Shown: positions 58,622 through 64,000 of the stretch, piece after piece
Layout of the letters: each line of letters starts with the position of its first letter
Position numbering within the stretch: the first letter of the stretch is position 1
From: Winslowiella toletana
GTDB taxonomy: Bacteria > Pseudomonadota > Gammaproteobacteria > Enterobacterales > Enterobacteriaceae
NCBI RefSeq assembly: GCF_032164335.1
Contig: NZ_CP134152.1
Span: 2,542,001 to 2,606,000, forward strand
Length of the DNA stretch: 64,000 bases
Reading direction: 5' to 3'
Position numbers and translations under genes: made by a program
Notes under the pieces: generated by a model
Told to the model about the DNA's origin: nothing
The model's database searches: none
What the model saw: only the letters and a program-made list of their open reading frames with translations

Positions 58622-59686
58622 TCACTTCTCTGATTTATTACCGTTTTTTTGCAGTGACTCTTTTAGCTGACCAATCAGCTCACGGCGAAAATCACCCAGC
58701 CGCGGTTTATCTTCCTCCAGCCACGGCAGCGGTCGGCAGAGTTCCATCGCCTTAATGCCAAGCCGTGCGGTCAATAAACCTGCGCCGATTCCTTGCGCGG
58801 CTCGCGCCGACAGCCGGGCGGCAATGTCCTGTGATACCCAGTCCATGCCGACTTCACGCACCAGTTCGGACGCACCAGCAAAAGCAATATTCAGCAGCAC
58901 CAGACGAAACAGGCGGATACGGCTGAAGTAGCCAAGTTCGATGCCGTATAGCGTGGCAATACGGTTTACCAGCCGCAGATTACGCCAGGCAATAAATGCC
59001 ATATCCACCAGCGCCAGCGGGCTGACCGCAATCATTAGCGTCGACTCGGCGGCCGAACGGCTGATTTCGCGACGTGCCTGACGATCCAGTACCGGCTGCA
59101 CCAGCTGCGCATACAGCGCAACAACCTCGCGATCGTTTTGGGTTTCATGTAGCGATGCCTGCCAGCGTTGCAGTGCCGGATGCCCCTGATCGAGACCCGC
59201 CTGACGCGCCAGCTTTTCACAAAACTCGCGCCCCTTGCCGATGCCGTGACTGTTCAGCAGTTCGCGGCCGATATCACGCTCTTCGGCACGCTGACGCAGC
59301 TTGTACAGCCGCCGCCACTCCGTCGCCAGCGAGCCAACACCCGCCATCACAATTAGCCCACCCGCCACGCCACCGCCGAGCGCCGCCCAGTCCTGAGCGA
59401 GCCAGGCGTTATGGATCCACTGCACGCCTTGCGCGACGACGCTGACGGCAAACAGCCCCACGCCGGCAGTCACCATTTTGCGCCACAGGCTGCGCTTCGG
59501 CCTTAATGCGGCTTCGACTGCTCGCTCACCGGCGCTCTCTTCCAGCGGCTCAATGTCATCATCCTGCAAGGCAGTAAATTGCGCCTGTTGTTGCTGTTCA
59601 AACGCTACCGCCGGTTTGATCAACGGAGTCGATTCCGCTTCCAGCGGTTTAGCAAAATCAATGCGCGGTTTCAGCGGTGCGTTCAT
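58622..59686 (-). CDS. ycjF: Inner-membrane protein YcjF (DUF697)
   Basis: 354 residues; E. coli YcjF is 353. A hydrophilic N-terminus (1-65) is followed by two TM helices (about 70-95 and 100-120) and the DUF697 domain with '[22 protein letters not shown]' and '[18 protein letters not shown]'. It overlaps ycjX by 4 nt (ATGA), indicating coupling. YcjX-YcjF are Psp-regulon members in enterobacteria. Molecular function unknown. Confidence 0.94.
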   Translation of the reverse strand: MNAPLKPRIDFAKPLEAESTPLIKPAVAFEQQQQAQFTALQDDDIEPLEESAGERAVEAALRPKRSLWRKMVTAGVGLFAVSVVAQGVQWIHNAWLAQDWAALGGGVAGGLIVMAGVGSLATEWRRLYKLRQRAEERDIGRELLNSHGIGKGREFCEKLARQAGLDQGHPALQRWQASLHETQNDREVVALYAQLVQPVLDRQARREISRSAAESTLMIAVSPLALVDMAFIAWRNLRLVNRIATLYGIELGYFSRIRLFRLVLLNIAFAGASELVREVGMDWVSQDIAARLSARAAQGIGAGLLTARLGIKAMELCRPLPWLEEDKPRLGDFRRELIGQLKESLQKNGNKSEK

Positions 59687-61080
59687 CGCAGTTTGTCTCC
59701 CAGTAAGAATTCCAGCGCCGCGTCCATCCGGATATGCGGCAGCGGCCGATCAATATCAAGATTTTGCGGCCGGAACTGTTCAAAGTGAAAACCCTGCTGC
59801 TGCCAGAAACTGTTTCCCGGCAGGCGTGGCGGTACCTCACCAGGATAAAAAGTTAAAGCAGCATCATCCTGTAAACGATGTCCGCGCAGCGCCGGGATTT
59901 TTTCGCCGTTATGATCGACCAGCCCACTCTGCGTCGCCTGCACCGAGGCCAGGCCGACACAATCCATACTGATCCCCTCAAAAGCGGCGTTTTGCCACGC
60001 ATCCTGCACCAGTTGCTGTAACAGCGACACTAAATTAGCGTGCTGATCGGCAGTAACATGATCCGACTTGGTTGCAGCAAACAGCAGCTTATCGATTACC
60101 GGTGAAAACATGCGGCGAAACAGCGTGCGCTGGCCATAATGAAAACTCTGCATCAGTTGGGTCAGCGCCAGGCGCATATCGTTAAAGGCTTGTGGCCCGC
60201 TGTTTAGCGGTTGCAGGCAGTCGACCAGCACAATCTGGCGGTCAAAACGCAGGAAGTAGTTCTTGTAGAAGTCTTTGACGACATGATTGCAGTAGTAATT
60301 AAAGCGTGCGCGTAGCGTGCCTATATTGCTGTGCTTATCGGCCTGCGCCAGCTTAGATTCACCGGCCGCATCGACATCCGGCCACGGAAAAAACTGTAGC
60401 GCCGGGGCACCGGCCATATCGCCAGGTAACACAAAACGTCCGGGCTGGATAAAATGCAGACCTTGCTGTTTGCACTGCAGCAGATATTCGGTCCAGGCCT
60501 GAGCAATCTCTGCCAGCCGGTTTTCATCTGCCGGAGCCAGTGGATCCAGCCCGGCGCAGAGCTCGCGCCACGGTCTGGCCCATTCGGCACGATCGCCCTG
60601 CAACAGCCCGGTCATTTGCCGCGACCAGCTCAGATAATCCTGCGCCAGCATGGGCAAGTCCAGCAACCATTCGCCAGGATAATCGACGATTTCCAGATAC
60701 AGTGTTGAGGTGTCTTTAAAGTGACGCAGCAGCGAATCGCGCGATCGATAACGCAGCGCCAGACGCATTTCGCTGACCCCACGGGTCGGCGTTGGCCAGG
60801 CTGGCGGTGTGGCATACAGCTGCGATAAACCTTCGTCGTAAGTAAAACGCTGAATGCCCATATCGCGTTGCGGCACGCGTTTTACCCCCAGCAAGCGATC
60901 TTCTCGCACTGCTGAAAACAACGGCAGGCGCGCACCGGCGTTAACATTCAGTAATTGGTTAACCATCGAGGTAATAAAAGCCGTTTTACCACTACGGCTC
61001 AGGCCGGTGACGGCAAGACGCAAATGGCGGTCCACACCACGATTCACCAGCGACATCAATTCATTTTGCAGTCGTATCAT
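59683..61080 (-). CDS. ycjX: YcjX, DUF463 P-loop ATPase/GTPase-like protein
   Basis: 465 residues, identical in length to E. coli YcjX. An N-terminal P-loop '[21 protein letters not shown]' region lies near residue 25, with '[17 protein letters not shown]' as Walker B/G3-like block and '[10 protein letters not shown]' as a TKxD G4-like motif. It is cytoplasmic and is induced with the phage-shock operon. It is the upstream partner of ycjF. A GNAT gene separates it from pspD. Confidence 0.95.
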   Translation of the reverse strand: MIRLQNELMSLVNRGVDRHLRLAVTGLSRSGKTAFITSMVNQLLNVNAGARLPLFSAVREDRLLGVKRVPQRDMGIQRFTYDEGLSQLYATPPAWPTPTRGVSEMRLALRYRSRDSLLRHFKDTSTLYLEIVDYPGEWLLDLPMLAQDYLSWSRQMTGLLQGDRAEWARPWRELCAGLDPLAPADENRLAEIAQAWTEYLLQCKQQGLHFIQPGRFVLPGDMAGAPALQFFPWPDVDAAGESKLAQADKHSNIGTLRARFNYYCNHVVKDFYKNYFLRFDRQIVLVDCLQPLNSGPQAFNDMRLALTQLMQSFHYGQRTLFRRMFSPVIDKLLFAATKSDHVTADQHANLVSLLQQLVQDAWQNAAFEGISMDCVGLASVQATQSGLVDHNGEKIPALRGHRLQDDAALTFYPGEVPPRLPGNSFWQQQGFHFEQFRPQNLDIDRPLPHIRMDAALEFLLGDKLR

Positions 61081-61133
61081 TGTGAAATTTAGCGCCTTAG
61101 CAGAATTATTATTCTTTGATTTGATTGATTATA

Positions 61134-61619
61134 TCAGGCAGTCATTACCACAAAACGCTGCTGTTCCAGCGTAAATTCGGCGACAACCGGCATACCCAGT
61201 CGTTGATGAGCATGAATAGATCGCGGGTTGTTTTCGTTAATGAACAGTAAGCCCTCACGTCCATCCATTGCCGCTTTAAGCGTTTTGACCAGCGCCGACA
61301 GTAACTGCTTGCCGCGCTGGCTGGCATCAATGCAAACCGGGCCGTAGATCCAGTTATCAGGCTGACCCGGCCACGCCTGTAACATCGCACGCACCGGCGG
61401 GGCGACGGCCTCAGAGCGACTGGCACTGAACAGCACGGCCACTACCTTGCCTTCAACAATAGCGACAACGGTAGGAGACGTGCGTTGCAACCAGCCACGG
61501 ACCTTTTCTGTCGAGTAGCTACCATACAGCGCCCCACCCTCGTCGGCAGAGTTGGCAACCAGTAACTGAGCGATCTGTTCGACATCCTCGAGGGTGGCAA
61601 AGCGGATTGTTGCAGGCAT
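61134..61619 (-). CDS. GNAT-family N-acetyltransferase within the psp cluster
   Basis: 161 residues from the ATG at 61619, with an AGGAGG site about 7 nt upstream. GNAT features are 'TIRFATLEDVEQIAQLL' at the start, the motif A region 'IYGPVCIDASQRGKQLLSALVKTL' with its R-G-K pyrophosphate loop, and 'FINENNPRSIHAHQRLGM'. It transfers an acetyl group from acetyl-CoA to an unknown acceptor. It lies 62 nt after pspD and 53 nt before ycjX on the same strand, in the place of E. coli pspE, so it is probably a Psp-operon member here. A longer ORF to 61796 overlaps pspD and is rejected. Confidence 0.85.
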   Translation of the reverse strand: MPATIRFATLEDVEQIAQLLVANSADEGGALYGSYSTEKVRGWLQRTSPTVVAIVEGKVVAVLFSASRSEAVAPPVRAMLQAWPGQPDNWIYGPVCIDASQRGKQLLSALVKTLKAAMDGREGLLFINENNPRSIHAHQRLGMPVVAEFTLEQQRFVVMTA

Positions 61620-61681
61620 CGTAGCCTCCTGATTCAGAGATGATATCAGCAGCATAGCATGCCGATTGCCAGCTCTGAGTA

Positions 61682-61906
61682 TCAGCTTTTGCTCCAGCGA
61701 GCCGTGACACCGCGTAGCACCCGCTTCAGCAGCGGCTCCAGCGCCAAAGCCAGCAGGATTTTCAACGGCCGACGCGCGACCGATTTTACTGCCCAACCAG
61801 CCACGCCCGCCGGGCCATAGTTCAGGGCATTGATAATGATAAATTTGCCGGCCGATTTCAACGCGGGCGCGGCGTTACGGCGTACAGTCTGTTGCCAGTT
61901 TTGCAT
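61682..61906 (-). CDS. pspD: Phage shock protein D
   Basis: 74 residues. The core 'GPAGVAGWAVKSVARRPLKILLALALEPLL', seen as 'NYGPAGVAGWAVKSV' plus 'RRPLKILLALALEPL', is nearly identical to E. coli PspD. It is a peripheral or single-pass inner-membrane protein of the Psp envelope-stress system, with an unclear role. GGGAG precedes the ATG. It is 58 nt after pspC. Confidence 0.92.
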   Translation of the reverse strand: MQNWQQTVRRNAAPALKSAGKFIIINALNYGPAGVAGWAVKSVARRPLKILLALALEPLLKRVLRGVTARWSKS

Positions 61907-61964
61907 CAGATATTCTCCCGGTAAAAAAGAGATTCGGGTCAGCAGCGGCCCGCGTTATCAGCGA

Positions 61965-62327
61965 TTACAGCTGGCTGAAGCGGCTACGCACGCTAAAGGT
62001 CTCCGACGTTACATAGCGTTCAACATTACGTAGCTGGGTTTCACCTGCCTGTAGTTCACTACTCAGGTCGTTAAGCAATTGATGTGCGGTGACCGGCTGT
62101 TGCTCGCTATCGGCACCGTACGGCATTGGATCCAGCACCCAGCTAAGAATAAAGTAGCCAATCACGGTAAACATAAACAGGCCGAAAAACAGCGACAGCA
62201 CCGCAATGATCCGCACTAAACGTACCGGTATATTGAGATACTGAGCAATTCCGGCACATACGCCTTTAATTTTCCCGCGCTGCGGAATGCGCCACAGCTT
62301 ATTTCCTCTAAACGCTAATCCTGTCAT
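61965..62327 (-). CDS. pspC: Envelope stress sensor PspC
   Basis: 120 residues. The PspC domain (about 10-75) contains 'LWRIPQRGKIKGVCAGIAQYL' in two blocks, and a TM helix ('IAVLSLFFGLFMFTVIGYFIL'). The hydrophilic C-terminus (80-120) has a predicted leucine-zipper-like helix. With PspB it senses inner-membrane stress and sequesters PspA away from PspF. Its start overlaps the pspB stop by 4 nt. Confidence 0.95.
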   Translation of the reverse strand: MTGLAFRGNKLWRIPQRGKIKGVCAGIAQYLNIPVRLVRIIAVLSLFFGLFMFTVIGYFILSWVLDPMPYGADSEQQPVTAHQLLNDLSSELQAGETQLRNVERYVTSETFSVRSRFSQL

Positions 62328-62551
62328 GGTTGCCTCCAGTGCGGGTGCTCAGCATCAAGAATCTCTTCCAGCGCCTGAATACGTTCACGCATCCGTCTGG
62401 CATCCTGGGTTAACTGTTGCAGACGCTGCATATCATTTTGTGATAGCTCAGCGCCGCTGTTCTGACGATTGCTGTAATGCAGCCATAACCATATAGGTGC
62501 TACAAACAGCACAAAAATTGTCAGCGGTATGGCAAGAAATAACGCACTCAT
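62324..62551 (-). CDS. pspB: Envelope stress protein PspB
   Basis: 75 residues. One N-terminal TM helix ('LFLAIPLTIFVLFVAPIWLWL') is followed by a cytoplasmic helical segment with 'LTQDARRMRERIQALEEIL', which is the regulatory coiled coil. It acts with PspC to release PspF from PspA. It lies 81 nt after pspA and is coupled to pspC. Confidence 0.95.
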   Translation of the reverse strand: MSALFLAIPLTIFVLFVAPIWLWLHYSNRQNSGAELSQNDMQRLQQLTQDARRMRERIQALEEILDAEHPHWRQP

Positions 62552-62632
62552 TCACTCTCCTTGATCTTATCTGGCCGTCATCTGAGACAGTAATTATCGG
62601 GCGGACAGCCGAATGGCTGCCCGCTAGCGATG

Positions 62633-63298
62633 TTACTCGCTACGGTTCATTTTGGCTTTTAACGCGTTCAGTTGCTCACTGATTTCATCATTGGCTTTCA
62701 GTTCGGCAAACTCCTGATCCAGCGTTTTCTGCTTACCAAAGCTCACGCTCTCCGCTTCCGCTTCCATATGATCAATACGACGTTCAAAGGATTCGAAACG
62801 CGCCATGGCTTCATCAATTTTTCCGCTGTCGAGCTGACGACGTACATCACGTGAGGAAGAAGCCGCCTGATGGCGTAAGGTCAGCGCCTGCTGACGAGCG
62901 CGCGTTTCGCTCAGCTTTTTCTCCAGCTCGCCGATTTCGCCTTTCATGCGGTCCAGCGTCTCTTCTACCTGCGAAGTTTCCTGCGTCAGGGTGGCGATCA
63001 GATCGGTCAGTTTCTGTTTTTCAATCAGCGCGGCACGCGCCAGATCGTCTTTGTCTTTACGCAGCGCCAGTTCGGCCTTTTCCTGCCACTCACTCTGCTG
63101 AGTCTCTGCCTGTTCGATACGGCGAATCAGCTGTTTTTTCTCAGCCAGCGCGCGAGCGGAGGTTGAGCGGACTTCTACCAGCGTGTCTTCCATTTCCTGA
63201 ATCATCAGACGCACCAGCTTTTGTGGATCTTCTGCTTTCTCCAGCAGAGAGTTGATGTTGGCGTTCACGATGTCGGCAAAACGAGAAAAAATACCCAT
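62633..63298 (-). CDS. pspA: Phage shock protein A
   Basis: 221 residues from the ATG at 63298 (GAGGA 8 nt upstream), starting [20 protein letters not shown] as in E. coli PspA (222). The whole protein is ESCRT-III-like helical coiled coil: an N-terminal amphipathic helix, then '[20 protein letters not shown]' and repeated Glu/Lys/Arg-rich helices. It inhibits PspF when unstressed and forms membrane-stabilising scaffolds under stress. It heads pspABCD behind a sigma-54 promoter. A longer ORF to 63400 is untranslated leader. Confidence 0.97.
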   Translation of the reverse strand: MGIFSRFADIVNANINSLLEKAEDPQKLVRLMIQEMEDTLVEVRSTSARALAEKKQLIRRIEQAETQQSEWQEKAELALRKDKDDLARAALIEKQKLTDLIATLTQETSQVEETLDRMKGEIGELEKKLSETRARQQALTLRHQAASSSRDVRRQLDSGKIDEAMARFESFERRIDHMEAEAESVSFGKQKTLDQEFAELKANDEISEQLNALKAKMNRSE

Positions 63299-63361
63299 AA
63301 TCAAAATCCTCATTAATATTGTCTGCGTTACGCCATGCTCTGCACAGCTGCCGCTAAGTAA

Positions 63362-63378
63362 TTCAAGATGCGTGCCAA
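63362..63378 (-). promoter_or_regulatory. Sigma-54 promoter of pspA
   Basis: On the minus strand TTGGCACGCATCTTGAA gives the -24 GG element (TGGCAC) and -12 TTGAA with 5-nt spacing, closely resembling the E. coli pspA promoter. It lies 64 nt upstream of the pspA ATG and within the pspA-pspF intergenic region, where PspF enhancer sites are expected. Confidence 0.85.
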
Positions 63379-63474
63379 CTTTTATGTTATTGATTTTCAA
63401 TGACTCCCCTGCTTTACTTTGCGTAATGCTACGCGTAATCTGGTTTTAATCACTAACACCTGGTGAAATTCATC

Positions 63475-64000
63475 ATGAGCGAACAGACTGAAAACCTGCT
63501 GGGCGAGTCGAATAACTTTCTCGAAGTATTAGAGCAGGTTTCACGGCTGGCTCCGCTAAATAAACCGGTACTGGTAATCGGTGAACGCGGCACCGGTAAA
63601 GAACTGATTGCCAGCCGCCTGCACTACCTTTCCGACCGCTGGCAAGGACCATTTATCTCGCTTAACTGTGCCGCGTTGAACGAAAATCTGCTCGATTCTG
63701 AGCTGTTTGGTCATGAAGCGGGGGCCTTTACCGGCGCGCAAAAGCGCCATCTCGGCCGCTTTGAACGCGCCGATGGCGGCACGCTGTTCCTCGACGAGCT
63801 GGCCACCGCTCCGATGCTGGTACAGGAAAAATTGCTGAGGGTCATTGAGTACGGCCAGCTGGAACGCGTCGGCGGCAGCCAGCCGCTGCAGGTCAGCGTA
63901 CGCCTGGTCTGTGCGACCAATGATGATCTACCGGCGCTGGCGCGCGCAGGCAAATTCCGCGCCGACCTGCTGGACCGCCTGGCATTTGATGTGGTGCAGC
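63475..64000 (+). CDS. pspF: Psp operon activator PspF (sigma-54 enhancer-binding protein), 3' end cut by window edge
   Basis: 175 residues visible. It begins MSEQTENLLGESNNFLEVL and shows Walker A 'IGERGTGKELIASRLH', the sigma-54-contact loop 'GHEAGAFTGAQKRHLGRF', Walker B 'GGTLFLDELATAP' and 'VRLVCATNDDL'. There is no N-terminal receiver domain, as in E. coli PspF, which is instead held inactive by PspA. GGTGA lies about 8 nt before the ATG. It is divergent from pspA with a 176-nt shared promoter region. Confidence 0.96.
   Translation, partial: MSEQTENLLGESNNFLEVLEQVSRLAPLNKPVLVIGERGTGKELIASRLHYLSDRWQGPFISLNCAALNENLLDSELFGHEAGAFTGAQKRHLGRFERADGGTLFLDELATAPMLVQEKLLRVIEYGQLERVGGSQPLQVSVRLVCATNDDLPALARAGKFRADLLDRLAFDVVQ

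Overview
The window is a gene-dense chromosomal segment of a gamma-proteobacterium of the order Enterobacterales. Most proteins align end to end, by recall, with Escherichia coli K-12 proteins (Fnr, UspE, PntAB, HrpA, TtcA, TyrR, the Psp system). Local gene order differs from E. coli, and the accessory genes (quinate/shikimate-type catabolism, split hdeA/hdeB, orphan Rhs-core protein) fit the Erwiniaceae (Pantoea/Erwinia/Mixta-like). The genus is inference. I saw no rRNA, tRNA, CRISPR array, insertion sequence or prophage.

Layout. 1-4.1 kb: aromatic-acid module with a truncated AAHS-type MFS transporter, a YddG-type exporter, a single-domain 3-dehydroshikimate dehydratase and a divergent LysR regulator. 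4.1-8.0 kb: TetR-controlled SDR, Old Yellow Enzyme and MDR reductases. 8.1-11.3 kb: smrA, then an AT-rich island in which the periplasmic acid chaperones HdeA and HdeB face each other, and a small basic protein. 11.5-14.2 kb: ogt, fnr, uspE. 14.6-21.9 kb: a coiled-coil membrane protein, pntAB, ydgH and ydgI. 22-27.8 kb: an uncharacterised gene, the RstAB two-component system, an M32 carboxypeptidase, and the acid-shock operon asr-ydgU under a well-matched RstA box, then ydgD. 27.8-37.3 kb: hrpA, azoR, ydbH-ynbE-ydbL, ldhA and a small lipoprotein. 37.7-46.6 kb: pyruvate:flavodoxin oxidoreductase with an ABM monooxygenase, dbpA, a HigBA-like toxin-antitoxin pair, ttcA, an unlisted 53-residue proline-rich protein, and zntB. 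46.7-51.2 kb: a beta-glucoside module (PTS permease, phospho-beta-glucosidase, BglG antiterminator) with two ribonucleic antiterminator (RAT)/terminator elements. 51.3-52.5 kb: an orphan Rhs-core protein with a cysteine-protease-like C-terminal domain. 52.6-64 kb: mppA, mpaA, ycjG, tpx, tyrR, ycjX-ycjF and the phage-shock locus (pspABCD, divergent pspF running off the window).

Functional themes. Acid and envelope stress recur: HdeA/HdeB, RstAB with Asr, Psp, UspE. So does anaerobic or redox metabolism: Fnr, PntAB, LdhA, pyruvate:flavodoxin oxidoreductase, AzoR, Tpx. MppA, MpaA and YcjG form a murein-peptide recycling set. The least explained parts are the Rhs-core protein, the AT-rich 8.7-11 kb island, and several small proteins (21955-22368, 11025-11315, 45129-45290).
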